This document shows positions 1-10,577 of a stretch of DNA of 64,000 nt, in pieces. The stretch is from Puccinia triticina (taxonomy: Eukaryota > Basidiomycota > Pucciniomycetes > Pucciniales > Pucciniaceae). Position 1 is the stretch's first letter. Each line of letters begins with the position of its first letter. The translations under genes and the position numbers were made by a program. The stretch lies in the NCBI RefSeq assembly GCF_026914185.1, contig NC_070560.1, positions 2,595,501 to 2,659,500 of the forward strand, in the 5' to 3' direction. Under the pieces are notes generated by a model that worked only from the letters and a program-made list of their open reading frames with translations, did not search any database and was not told the origin of the DNA.

Positions 1-2
1 GT

Positions 3-2385
3 GACATCCACATGCTTTACTCAGCAATACAACAGAGCTACTGTTCTGTTTTGAAAGTGAGTCAGTTTCCTTTAATATTGATTTGTTGGCTGACCCTTGT
101 TCAATGTTATCTTAGGCACACACCGGGGCAATGTACTTAGGTGTGGATGTGTGGCAGTCCCCCAACAGGTTTGACATCCTGGGGGTTGTGATCTACCGGT
201 TAGAACTCCATGAAACCGGCGATATAGATACAGAAGCAATGCTAGAGGCCATGCCTCTTGACTTTATTTGTCTCTCCCAGAGTCACACTAGTGAATACTT
301 AGCTGAGACGGTACGTCTGGTAGTTGAGAAATTTGGGATTCAGCAAAAGGTTAGACTTTCATCATCTTTTTTTGGTCCACATTGTCTTCTTTTGATCGCT
401 CCAAAGGCTGAACATTCTTATTTACTTCAGATATGGGGGATAGTAAGCAACAACGCTTCCAACAACAAAGTCATGGTAAACGAGCTCAAGAAGCTCAAGT
501 TGACTCGCTTCCAAGGGGAGGCACAGTGGGTACGTTGTTTCGCCCATGTGCTTAACTTGATTTTCCAAAGTATCCTCCGCCCCTTTGGAGCTCAGAAGAA
601 AGCAAAGTCTTCACAAAATCCAACAACAACGGTCCCTGACGGCTCAGACACTTTGGAATCATCCGACAATGACAATGCAGCACTGCAGATAAGGCCGTAA
701 GCACCACTCCACCTTGTTTTGGATTCAGGCTCTCGCCCCTGAGTCTCTTTTTTCTCCCAGCTTCACCCGCGAGATAGACGACCAATCTGATGAAGAAAAT
801 ATTGGAAGCAAGCGGGATTCTATCAACGGACAAGACTCAGATGATACTGAATTGCTCAGTCTGGACGACATTGATAATGCTAGCAATGAGGACAATGATG
901 ATTGCTATACAAGTGATTGCTGCAGAAGATCTCTGGCTAAAGTAAGACCTTAACTTGATTATATTGATTGAAGGAATCAGAACTGACACCTTATTTTACA
1001 GTTTTGTGCTGTTGCTAAGAAATTGAGGTACTCCCCAAACTCCAAGGCTCACTTTCCCAATATCTGCGCTGAAATGGGGTGTGCAACACCTCATACAATT
1101 GAACGCGACGTACGTACCCGATGGAATTCAACTCTTTTGCAACTCCAGGGCATTATCAGATGCGAGTCCGCCATGTAAGTCATTATTTTTCCAGATTTCC
1201 TCATATATCTACAACTAATGCTTCACCCCAGCCTCAAGTGGCAGTGTCATAAACGGCATGGGTTTGACCGGAAATACTATTTGAACCAGTCAGACTTGGA
1301 CTTGGCTCATGATTTGGTCGATGTGCTCAACCGTTTCTACAAGATTACGCTTCAAGTGTTGGTAACAGGCTCGGATCGCTTGGCAAACATTGTCATGTTC
1401 ATTGATCAAATAACTGAACATCTATCAACAGCAATCAGTTGTTCTAAATATCCACCCGCTTTAAGGAATGCCTGTTGGCTTGGTTTGAAAATAACCAACA
1501 AATATTACAGCCTAACCAATACCTCCTCTCTTTATAGGATTGCAATTGGTATGTTGAAGTTTCTTATCTACATCTCATGCGTTTGATCTAATACATTTCA
1601 ATCCAGTCCTTCATCCATCTTTTAGGGACGAGTACTTCAAATCAGCCAAATGGTAGCCGGAATGGATCGCCAAAGCTATACGACTGACTCGGGATATGTG
1701 GGTAACATTTTATAAGCCTGAACCACCAAATTCAACCCCTGTGGCATCATCGACAGTAAACGCAATTACTTCCAAGGTAAATTTCTCCGTTTTTTGACAA
1801 AAACTCAGTTGGTTTTGTCATCCTGAGGACTAATATCCACCTTAATATTCCACAGCCTAGGACCAGCATGCTTGCTGGACTTGGTAGTGCTGCTGCAGCT
1901 TGAGGCGGACACCTCTTGTCTGACCCGTTGGATGCTTGGCTTGCCAGGGGACTCATAATGGATGGTAACGAACCCGTAAATCCGCTGAGGTGGTGGCTCC
2001 AGCAAAAGATTTCTGGAAAAACTCATGGGGGTCTCTTATATATGGCACTGGACGTCTTGAGCTGTCCGGGTGAGTTTGAAATTTATAGAAATCTTTCATG
2101 TGTTGAATTAACTAATCATCCGATTCAACCATCTAAACAATTACAGCAACCTCTGTTGATGTGAAGCAGGCGTTCAGCTTTGGGCGCGATTATATTTCAA
2201 CAAGAAGGCACAAGCTCTCAGCTCAGTCCTTAAGCAGAGGTATGACGGTGACTTTCTATTCAAAGAAGGGAAAGATTGCGGTAGGGACCTTGGCTAAGTG
2301 GAAGGATGATATTCAGCAAGCAAAGAAAGGAAAGGCAACAGAGACAAGAGACAAGGGGGGGAGAAATATTATAGTAGTAGAATGA
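3..2385 (+). pseudogene. hAT-family transposase, spliced, N-terminus outside window
   Basis: Cut-and-paste DNA transposase of the hAT superfamily, disabled. Exons that join in frame: <3-56, 116-349, 431-696, 761-941, 1002-1174, 1232-1548, 1607-1776, 1856-2069, 2147-2385; the eight introns are 57-81 bp with GT-AG ends. The intron 350-430 is 81 bp and stop-free, so the raw frame reads through it. Visible hAT signatures in order: IWGIVSNNASNN, RCFAHVLNLI, an Asp/Glu-rich acidic stretch, RDVRTRWNSTLLQL, LHPSFRDEYFKSAKW, and the C-terminal dimerisation region DPLDAWL, NPLRWW, SVDVKQAFSFGR, RHKLSAQSL. Two in-frame stops remain after splicing: TAG at 1654-1656 just after SAKW, and TGA at 1901-1903 just before the DPLDAWL region (an Arg CGA is plausible there). 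The start lies left of the window. Family assignment is firm from motif order; the exact exon ends are my reading. Confidence 0.9.
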
Positions 2386-2429
2386 GTACAGACCAAAGAA
2401 ACACAATCTAAACCTTTTTTTGAGTGTTT

Positions 2430-2583
2430 TTTTTAAGGGCGGTACTGCCGGTATACCGGCAGTATACTGCCTGACAGCGCCCTGGCGGTGCTGGGTGCGG
2501 TGCCGGGTATGAGGTTTGGCCCACAAATCAGTCTGGTACCCGGACCCGCGGGCGGTACCCGGGTCCTGTTTGCCATCTTTACT
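2430..2583. repeat. GC-rich palindromic block (GGTACC/GGTGCC type)
   Basis: Short block with repeated CGGTACC, CGGTGCCGGGT and ACCCGGG words. Positions 2443-2464 form a perfect 22-bp palindrome centred on GGTATACC. The same vocabulary recurs at 16575-16740, 18385-18490, 25690-25800, 26460-26540, 26885-26960 and 54905-55030, so this is a dispersed repeat family. No coding function seen. Confidence 0.6.
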
Positions 2584-3179
2584 CCACAGGCAAACTGCCA
2601 AAGCCGTTTTCCTGGGAGCAAGGCAAACTGCCAAAGCCGTTTTCCTGGGAGCAAGGCAAACTGCCAAAGCCGTTTTCCTGGGAGCAAGGCAAACTGCCAA
2701 AGCCGTTTTCCTGGGAGCAAACTCCACAGGCAAACTGCCAAAGCAGTTTTCCTGGGAGCAAACTCCACAGGCAAACTGCAAAAGCAGTTTTCCTGGGAGC
2801 AAACTCCACAGGCAAACTGCCAAAGCAGTTTTCCTGGGAGCAAACTCCACAGGCAAACTGCAAAAGCAGTTTTCCTGGGAGCAAACTCCACAGGCAAACT
2901 GCAAAAGCAGTTTTCCTGGGAGCAAACTCCACAGGCAAACTGCAAAAGCAGTTTTCCTGGGAGCAAACTCCACAGGCAAACTGCAAAAGCAGTTTTCCTG
3001 GGAGCAAACTCCACAGGCAAACTGCAAAAGCAGTTTTCCTGGGAGCAAACTCCACAGGCAAACTGCAAAAGCAGTTTTCCTGGGAGCAAACTCCACAGGC
3101 AAACTGCAAAAGCAGTTTTCCTGGGAGCAAACTCCACAGGCAAACTGCAAAAGCAGTTTTCCTGGGAGCAAGCTCCACA
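2584..3179. repeat. 41-bp minisatellite, left part
   Basis: About four 33-bp units followed by eleven 41-bp units carrying TTTTCCTGGGAGCAAACTCC and GGCAAACTGCAAAAGCAG. Each 41-bp unit contains two dyads: AAACTGC-AAAA-GCAGTTT and CCTGGGAG-CAAA-CTCC(A)CAGG. Because 41 is not a multiple of three and no stop occurs in several frames, long spurious ORFs with a 41-residue period run on both strands. The array is interrupted at 3180 by an LTR and continues at 4015. A related 42-bp array lies at 30885-31250 in the opposite orientation. Confidence 0.92.
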
Positions 3180-4014
3180 TGTCAGCCTTAGAGTCAACAC
3201 AGCTGACCTAAAGTCTGCCTTTTTTCTACTTTTTACATATGAATTACTACATATCTTTTTCATCTTAAGAGATATCCTTGTTCTGAATTCAGATTCTGCT
3301 TCCTCATGCAATTTCAAACCTAGTTACAACTTACAAATTCTTTGTAACTCTACTCCTTCCCTGAGTTCTTGAGTTGTGGCGCGCATGCGCAGTTGTGACA
3401 TGTCAGCGCTACCAGGCGCGCCAAACACATGTACATATGTAATTACATAAGCAAACTATGAAAATTTTAGAAGTCAGGATTCTACAAACCACGCCCCAGA
3501 TAACCCAGGATCACCACCAAAGAGGATACCACGCTCCCAGTACACCTACCGTCACAGGCGCCTAGGTTATTGACAGTAAGTATAATATTTCTCTGAACCT
3601 TGATTATCCAGAGTGCTACTCTGTGTCTCTTGATTGCTTCTCTTTATTTCTCTTCACACCAACCCCTCTCAAGATCAAGGTTACTCTGTTAATCCTAGAC
3701 TTAGTCTAAAAATCAGAGCAGATTAGATTTACTATTCTGTGTCCCCCCACCATCTCCTTGTGCGCGCGGAGGCTGTAGCCGCTGTTGGTATGGCACAGCT
3801 GTCCTTACCACTTTTCCAGGTGGTTCAAGTTGACTTTGAGGATCGTCTTATAAAGAGTAGATAGACCCCCTCCAGATCATTTCTTTCTCTTTCTCCTTCT
3901 CTTTCTCTCTCTTTTTCTCTCTCCTTCTGTTTGTAGTTCTTTATCCCAAGAAATACAACCAGTGTCCCCCATTTCTCTTGTGTCCTGTAGTCACTTTAGA
4001 GGCTCAGGCTCACA
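3180..4014 (+). mobile_element. Solo Ty3/gypsy LTR
   Basis: Starts TGTCAGCCTTAGAGTCAACA and ends CAGGCTCACA, the same termini as the LTRs of the complete element at 39760-48942. It is flanked by a perfect 5-bp target duplication CCACA (3175-3179 and 4015-4019), and the interrupted minisatellite resumes directly after it, so this is a solo LTR left by LTR-LTR recombination. At 835 bp it is shorter than the 953-957 bp LTRs of the full copies. It carries an AGGCGCCT block near 3555, shared with the LTRs at 50199 and 52917 but absent from the full copies, so it belongs to a sister subfamily. Confidence 0.92.
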
Positions 4015-4125
4015 CCACAGGCAAACTGCAAAAGCAGTTTTCCTGGGAGCAAACTCTGCAAAAGCAGTTTTGCTGGGAGCAAACTTCCAAATCAGTTTTC
4101 CTGGGAGCAAAATCCACAGGCAGCT
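4015..4125. repeat. 41-bp minisatellite, right part
   Basis: Continuation of the 2584-3179 array after the solo LTR, with about three degenerate units (GCAAAAGCAGTTTTCCTGGG, GCAAAAGCAGTTTTGCTGGG, CAAATCAGTTTTCCTGGG). It starts with one copy of the CCACA target duplication. Confidence 0.85.
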
Positions 4126-4208
4126 TTGCCAGGACGCCAAACTGCTGGCCGAGCAGTTTAAGGTGCTTGCCAAGCGGGTAACAAGATTTTTGTCCTATTG
4201 GTTGATTA

Positions 4209-4430
4209 GGGGGTTTCAAAGTTGGCCAGATGCGACTTGCATGCACTTTTGCAAGTCGGTGTTCAAGTTCATTCTTGAACACCGAGTTGCAAAAGTGCAT
4301 GCAAGCCACATTGTACTACACCCCTTAAGCCTGCTTGAATTTATTTTTGAAATTTGGTGTTCAATAAAAGCCTTGAACACCAACTTGCAAAAGTGCATGC
4401 AAGTTGTGCATGGCCAACTTTGAATCCCCC
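4209..4430. mobile_element. MITE, copy 1 (TA target, TCAAAGTTGGCC termini)
   Basis: 222-bp non-coding element. The left end GGGGGTTTCAAAGTTGGCCA and right end TGGCCAACTTTGAATCCCCC are inverted repeats, and TA flanks both sides (4207-4208, 4431-4432), as for Tc1/mariner-type insertions. Inside are two arms of about 32 nt beginning CTTGCATGCACTTTTGCAA, separated by 6 nt with one mismatch, so a transcript would fold into a long hairpin. A third GTGTTCAA/TTGAACAC dyad follows. A second copy lies at 55575-55797. No transposase ORF. Confidence 0.88.
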
Positions 4431-4432
4431 TA

Positions 4433-5685
4433 TTAAACTTAAACAGATAACTCAACCTTCAGTCTCAAAAGTCTCAGCTTTCTATATCTTTAATAGCTTC
4501 AGCCGGCTCCTGTGCCACTCTTAAGTAAAAACACAGATTTCTAGCTTACTAAAAGTCCAGTATTTGTAACTAGTTCTAGCTCTATCATTGAAGCAATAAC
4601 ACTCTTAGTTGTTCAAGTTTTACAGTCTTGTAACACTCAAACCAGTCAACCTCAGCAAATAGCTAGGAGTGGAACAAAAAATGGCTGGTAGATCTTGTGA
4701 AACAGTAAACTCCAGTGCTTTCAAACCCTCTGCAGTAAATTAGAGTACAAGTGACAATCAAGACTCCATAAAGTGCCCATAACTGGAACCAGATGGCAAC
4801 AAATTTCCTATCTGGAAGCAAAAAGTGAAGCTGTGGTGAGATCAATCAACCATTAACAATGTCAAGATAGTATAGTTTTAAATTATAAAATACATTATAA
4901 ACTACATATTAATCTTTTTAGTACAAATACTTTACATTAAATCTTTTTCCTCAGATTTCACGTCTTTTTATCACCCAGAAAACCTGTGATAGTTCACTCA
5001 GCAGAATTCAATAACGCCACAAATTAGCACAGTAAAGTATTAGTTTCACACGTATATTCAAGCTCATATTAGGCGCACAGCCACTTCTGTCTGTTTTGTT
5101 TTCACACAAAATTCCCCACAGTGATTTACATTTCACATGTTGGTAAATCTCATCTTAGATGTGATTTTCTTTCCCAATGTAGCCATTTCATTTCACAACA
5201 CATTAATTTCTTTTCAAACCACATTAATTTCTTTTTCACACTATGATAATTTATTTCACACTACATACATTATTGCAAATCACTAAAACCACTCTCAGAC
5301 AAGTTTTCATCTATAAAAGGAGGCCTTCCTTGCCCCTTCCTGTTACCTTTTTCCCCATGCTTGCACTAAATAGTAATATTAAGAGATTACTTCCGCATTC
5401 ATCACTTTATTATAGTTAGATCATCATAGTTAAGAATTAGATCATAAATTTAGAAATTGATAATTATAACTTGCCCTTGACAACAAACCCAATCACGTCA
5501 TTCATAACATCTCTTTATGAGCACAAAACCTGGTTCTTAGGTTCTGAAAAAGCTAGATAATAGAATAATTCAGTAGATTGGGCCACACTAAAATTCTTAG
5601 TGTCAAATTTTTCCAAAGTTTATTATAGGAAGGCAGCCCTTCAAACACCTTTAGCCTAAACTTCCCTAGTTTTGCTATTATTCCC
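4433..5685. other. AT-rich stretch, no gene seen
   Basis: Low-GC sequence with only short non-conserved ORFs. Nothing recognisable as coding, RNA or transposon was found. Short runs of TTTCACA and ACATTAATTTC recur around 5100-5270. Confidence 0.5.
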
Positions 5686-5689
5686 TTCC

Positions 5690-5880
5690 AAGCTCAGATC
5701 ACGCCTTGTGTAGAAGTCCCACAATGCACACCCCTCTCCCGGGGGGATGCCCACGCCAAAGCCCTTGAAAAAGGGCGTGTGGGGCCACATGCCCGCCCCA
5801 CTCCCTATTTTATCCCTTGGTGTGGGACCCAAAGGGTGTGCAAGGGTGTTCATGCCCCTACTTACATAATGCACTATGTA
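5690..5880. repeat. GGGTGTG-type inverted-repeat element, short copy
   Basis: GC-rich block with CACACCCCTCTCCCGG, GCCCTTGAAAAAGGGC and GGTGTGGGACCCAAAGGGTG. Its reverse complement matches the outer parts of 8843-9315, where the same words appear around an AT-rich insert. It looks like a dispersed non-coding repeat; superfamily unknown. Confidence 0.55.
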
Positions 5881-6875
5881 AATCCAAGTTTATTAAAGAC
5901 ACAGTTTTTCCAGAATTAAAAAAAAAATAAGATCAAGGGTTCCCCCTTACAATTATACAAAATGAGAAAAAAACATCATGGGTTTCCCCATCAACCAAAG
6001 TTCAAAAAAAAACAGGTGGGGTTTTCCCACTACAAAAACCAGGATACAAAAAAAGGGGAATTTTACATAAGAAAAATCTGAGTTTATTGACAAGAAAATC
6101 TCTACCAGCCTTCCAACATCAGCAAAGCTGTGCCCCCAGGCTCACCACCCAGCCCGCTTCAAGCGCACGGGTCAAAAGTGATAGACGTGAAGGCCCCCGG
6201 CCCGCAGCTAAGGCTGCAGACCTGTGGGGGGCCCACTCTTCAGCCCCTCAGACTGCACACGTGCAACAGCGGAGGGGCAAGGACGAACCGTCCGCTAGAA
6301 GTGCAGCGGCAGAGGATGCCCTGGGGGTATTGATGTTCATCAAGCCCTCCTTTTTATACACAATGCTCTTCCATGTCTCGCTTCCGCGGCCGCGTTTTCA
6401 CCCTTGGCATTCGCGATGAGACCCTTGGATCAAAATATGGACTGGTTCTTCTCATTGTCAGCACCATGAGGACAACCATCGCCAGAAAACATGTTAAGAA
6501 GCTTCCTGTTTGGCATTGATTGTGCAATCACGACGCCACAGCCTGGTAACAATACAAGCGCGCCAGTCACGCAGAATTCTAACGCAAGACGCATGTACAT
6601 ACACGCTTGCCTCCCTCCTATTTGGCCTCACCTTACACAATCCACCCCGCGGCCCTTGCAACTGTCATTGCTTTAAAGTTGATTGGCCCAGCCACCATGA
6701 CAGTCTCCATCCACATCACCCAGACCCTCCTATAACCACTTCTGCAGCACACCACATCTCACCAGTGTGAATAGCCTCCCCTAGCAGCCACTGTCAGGAA
6801 CCTCCAATTTGCTTTTTCACCACTTAGAAAGAGAAGAAAAGCCCCAGAAGCCCACACTCAGAGCACTTCACTCCC
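5881..6875. other. Unassigned sequence
   Basis: Between 5930 and 6060 are A-rich runs alternating with GGGTTCCCCC-like small dyads. 6100-6870 is more GC-rich and carries short overlapping ORFs without recognisable domains. No gene can be supported. Confidence 0.4.
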
Positions 6876-7184
6876 TTGACCACGACCACACCCAACACTT
6901 TAGACCGCCAAGCACTCATGATCTCAAAATTTTCCTGCCCTTTGAGCCCCCACATTGCCAAGCACATCTTTGTCCCTCTGCTTCAGCGCGTGCCTCACCA
7001 CCTTGCCAAAATTGATGAAGGCATGACTAAGGTGTTGTGGATGATGCCGTCTGCAGAGCTGGGAGAAGATAACGGCGGCGTCGAGCAGAGTCTGGGCAAT
7101 CATTTTGGACTGCTGGAGTTTTCAAACACGGTGCAAGAGATGGTTGAGGTGTTTGCCGAGCAAGCGCTATCGGGGGGGCGTTGA
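6876..7184 (+). CDS. Unrecognised ORF, possibly exon of a hypothetical protein
   Basis: A 102-codon open frame. The last 70 residues (from HIAKHIFVPLLQRV to VQEMVEVFAEQAL) have the mixed composition of a real, helix-rich protein, unlike the repeat-derived ORFs elsewhere. I recognise no family. It ends 40 bp before the stop of the opposite-strand ORF 7225-7520, so the two are tail to tail. No start context or splice site fixes its limits; it may be one exon or a relic. Low confidence. Confidence 0.3.
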   Translation: MTTTTPNTLDRQALMISKFSCPLSPHIAKHIFVPLLQRVPHHLAKIDEGMTKVLWMMPSAELGEDNGGVEQSLGNHFGLLEFSNTVQEMVEVFAEQALSGGR

Positions 7185-7224
7185 CCAGAGTGATTTCCTG
7201 AGCTGGGCAGGCACGGAAGAGCGG

Positions 7225-7520
7225 CTATTCGAGATCCGGGTGGACGGGCTCGTGGCCTATGGCCTCAGTCTCGCCATTGACCAGCTTTTCAGCTTCTTGG
7301 ACTAAGCGCTGCTCGCCCTCCAACATCCTCGTGAATTTCTGCCAAGCTTGTTTGATCAGAAGCAGCAGGACGGCCCCCAATAGACTGAGGAGGACAAGCC
7401 TCAGCCTACGCGAACTTGTCAAGCCGTTGTGGCACACCTCAATATCATCTCCCAGTCCCTCGTTGGCCGCTCCAACAGTCTCAGACAGATCTTGGACATA
7501 TTGACCAAGAAATTGGGCTC
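7225..7520 (-). CDS. Hypothetical protein exon with one transmembrane segment
   Basis: An open frame of about 95 codons ends at a TAG at 7225-7227. It reads QFLGQYVQDLSETVGAAN, then a hydrophobic segment LVLLSLLGAVLLLLI long enough to span a membrane, then a charged, probably coiled-coil tail (LEGEQRLVQEAEKLVNG). The frame loses plausibility upstream of about 7520, where a CAG acceptor is available, so this is probably the last exon of a spliced gene. Family not recognised; the segment order (soluble, membrane, basic then acidic tail) is what can be seen. Confidence 0.35.
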
Positions 7521-8660
7521 TGCATCCACATGTGCATCTTGGAACGGCAGACTAAAACAAACAAATGGGTGTGCACACAGCCTGCTATGCAAAATGGACG
7601 ACAATCTCTGTCCCCGCCTCTGTCCAGCTACAAATAGACCTGGGCCGACACCTGGCCCACTACTACTTCTTTTCCCCCTCGATCAGGCTCGCCGCCACCC
7701 ACTTGGGCTTCCTCAACCCCAAGGCCTCACCTGCTTCCTCTGTGAGCTTGGTGGCGTTGGGGCCACTAAGCTTGGTCTGCTGAGTGTCAACAATCTTAAT
7801 GAGGTCTATCTCCTTCCTCACATTGTATGGATACCCATATGTTTTTTTTTTGAAACTGATTGCATTCTTGTGGCCTGTGTTTTTTCGCCGGTTTATTCAG
7901 CAACACACCAATTCGAAACATGTGCAGTCTGTTGTTGATTGCAAAGTCGACGGGATTGGCGTTAAGCACTGTCTGATCTGCTACATAAAGAAATATTTGC
8001 CGTTATTTATAGTGCTGATTTAGCTTGATCTCAAATAGATAACACATGTTCTTGTCTTACCATCAATAGATATATTATTGAATATCTCCCTGAACTGAGT
8101 AATGGGATGGAATTTAGTAGTAGCATGAAGAAAGTCAGAATCATTGATAGAATATATGGTGAGTTGGTGAGTATTCATATTCATATCAAGGGCATCTATT
8201 GAAATGTGGAGCACATGCCATGTCATTGCTCAAACTCAAACTTATCATCAATGCTTCTTTTTAAAAAACTGAATTAACATCAAGACCACATGATTTAAAG
8301 CGGGAAATTTCATGTAAACATAACAGCTGTATATTATGTTACTTGATTTTGCACAGATACCAGATTTACCCCTCTCACATGATAAATTATAAATTTCAGG
8401 GCTTGTTTACAAGAGGGGAAAATATTTTTCAATCAGTTATTGAAAATACAAAATTTGATGTTAACAATCCTGGAGGCTGAGCTGTGTATTTTCAAATTTG
8501 TGATTCCAGACAGAGCTCTCAATCTTAAAAAGTAAATAAATAAGTAAGTTCATAATCCAGATGAAGCATGTTACCATGACGTCTGAGAGTGTGAAATTGA
8601 AATTCAAGGATCTATCCAGCTTTGCCAAAATTTTAAGCTGAAAAATCTCTGGATTTTGGG
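7521..8660. other. Unassigned sequence
   Basis: 7521-7800 is moderately GC-rich with overlapping ORFs of no recognisable family. 7940-8660 is AT-rich and featureless apart from its end, which carries a terminal hairpin at 8667-8679. Confidence 0.4.
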
Positions 8661-8691
8661 TCTGCAGCGGCAGAGCCGCCTTGGCCTCTAG
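8661..8691 (+). mobile_element. Possible Helitron-like 3' terminus
   Basis: Perfect hairpin GCGGC-AGA-GCCGC at 8667-8679, then 8 nt, then CTAG at 8688-8691 followed by T. A hairpin followed by CTRR and a target T is the usual layout of a Helitron 3' end. The same terminal block TAGAGGCCAAGGCGGC occurs inverted at 21990. No 5' end or Rep/helicase ORF was found. Confidence 0.35.
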
Positions 8692-8694
8692 TTA

Positions 8695-8842
8695 TGTACA
8701 TAGAACAGCCCCTCCCTTTGTCCTGCCCCCCCCCCCCCCCCAGGCCCCTACTCCCTGCTGTTCAAAGGGGAAAGAGGGAAGAAGGGGCAGAGATCTCGCC
8801 CCTCCCGGCCCTCTTCAGCTGTGAGGGGCCGTTTTATGTACA
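8695..8842. mobile_element. Short MITE-like element (TGTACATA termini)
   Basis: 148-bp block with inverted ends: left TGTACATAGAACAGCCCC, right GGGGCCGTTTTATGTACA (two mismatches), with TA on each side (8693-8694, 8843-8844). It contains a poly-C run near 8727-8742 and an AAGGGGCAG/CTGCCCC-like internal dyad. Non-coding. Confidence 0.55.
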
Positions 8843-9315
8843 TAATGTACATAGACATGGGTGTGCATGGGCGTGCAGGTGCACGCCCATGCAAGGCTTT
8901 GCGCACCCTCACACGCCCCTTGCGCACCCTTTCACACCCATGCAGAGGCATGCACGCCCTTCGGGTCCCACACTGAGGGCTAAAATAGGGTGTGGGGCCC
9001 TGTAGAGCGCAGAGGTCATAATAGTGTACAAAATAGGAAAACTCCCCCAAGGGGAAAATCATATGGCCATAGAGGTATGGTGTTTTTAGTATTTACAAGT
9101 ATGTAATTGGGTTGGTGAGAAACTATGTGAAGTAAAATACTAGAACTATGCAAATAAGTGTAAGTAAATAGTATGTCAATATGGAGTAAAGTGATGAGAA
9201 ATATATAATAAACTATAAAGCCATAGTCCCGCCACAAAAGGCCCCGCACGCCCTTTTCAAAGGGTGTGGGTGTGGGTGTGCCCCCTGGAGAGGGGTGTGT
9301 GTTTATCAACACCCC
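8843..9315. repeat. GGGTGTG-type inverted-repeat element, long copy
   Basis: Contains GGGCGTGCAGGTGCACGCCC (perfect palindrome, about 8870-8890), CGCCCTTCGGGTCCCACAC and, after an AT-rich insert (about 9030-9225), CGCACGCCCTTTTCAAAGGG and CCCCTGGAGAGGGGTGTG. The outer parts match the reverse complement of 5690-5880, so the AT-rich middle is likely a later insertion or was lost from the short copy. Confidence 0.55.
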
Positions 9316-9489
9316 TAAAAGAGATTCCTCAGGACAACTTTACTACTGCCAATGAGAACAACGCAGGATCCAATTTGAACAAGCCAGTCAAATGGCATAA
9401 CTGTAAAAACCCCGGGGAAGAAAGAAAAGGTACCACCCAACTACACGATTGTAGCAGGCATCAACTCTCCCCCAGAGAGGTATAACACC

Positions 9490-10577
9490 AGGCCATAATT
9501 ACAATAGCCGCCTCAGACATGCTGGAAGGAAAAGAATCCAATCCATGCTCAACTTTGAAATCCCTACCAATGTGGTAAGAGCATGTGATGCCTGTATGAA
9601 GGGCAAGATTAAACATATGCCTTTTAGCAGCCACTTCAAGCCGGTTTCAAAGCCGCCAGAAGTTGTACATGCAGATCTTGTGGGTCCAATAATGCCTGCA
9701 ACAAATTCTGCTGCGAGATATTTTCTTACTCTGGTGGATCAACATACTGGCTACATCCAAACAGTAATTCTCAAGCTCAAGAGCAATGCAAAAGTGGCTA
9801 CAGAAGAATGCTGGATTTTCTTTGAAAAGCAAACAAGTCATGTACTCAAGAAGCTAATAAGGAAACCCTCAAGGAAGCCAGTATTAACCACATGGTTTCT
9901 CCACCGTACACGCCTCAACATAGCAGTTTCACAGAAAGGGCAAATCACACAATTATTGAAATGACCAGAACACAAATTATGCAGGCAAACCTGGCACAGG
10001 AGTGGTGGGCCAAAGCCATCAGAAAAGCCACAGCTATCACCAATTTCCTTCTGTCCTTAGCCAAGTCAAAGGCGTCCCCCATTGAGCTGATGTTTATGAT
10101 CAAGCCTAAAATGTATTTTTCAGGGCTTTTGGCTGTAGAGCATGGATAGTGAAGCCAAAAGCAAATTGAGTAAGCTTTGATGCAATTTCATGTGACGGAG
10201 TACTACTTGGATATGAAAATGACTTCTCAGCCTATTGTGTCTATTGACAAGAAGACAAGTCAATTGTAACAACCAAGCAGTCCCAGTTTGATGAGGCCAG
10301 CTTCCCAGTCTGCTCATCAATAAAAAAAAGCTACAATTACCTTGGTATCAACAAGATTCCATCTTTCACAGACCAGGAACCGTTGCCATATGCAGAGGAG
10401 TACGGCGTGGAGGAGCACCTTTGCAACAGCCTGCAAGAAGAATGTGAAAGGCACGAAATTCAGGACATTCTTGATTTTTGCTCGGAGCCACGGTCACAAA
10501 ACAGTCAGGAGGGCCTAACTGAAATTCCTTGGTACTCAAATTTAATCTCAAGTGACATTGATGTGCAGAACATTTGA
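9490..10577 (+). pseudogene. Ty1/Copia pol fragment (integrase to linker)
   Basis: Relic of a Copia polyprotein. In order: the pre-integrase zinc region (RLRHAGRKRIQSML, then CDACMKGKIKHMPF), the integrase core (VHADLVGPIMPA, YFLTLVDQHTGYIQT), then a frame change near 9850-9890 into VSPPYTPQHSSFTERANHTI and EWWAKAIRKATAITNF. The post-integrase linker (FRAFGCRAW, FDAISCDGVLLGYENDFSAY) follows in yet another frame with internal stops near 10149 and 10240, and continues to a stop at 10577. Protease, reverse transcriptase and RNase H are missing. It resembles the fragment at 29700-30672 in motif wording, so both come from one lineage. It cannot encode a working enzyme. Confidence 0.85.

Noticed and set aside
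2260..3372. ORFs of 199-306 codons on both strands across 2260-3372
   Set aside because: They are readings of the 41-bp minisatellite, open in several frames at once with a 41-residue period; no gene evidence.
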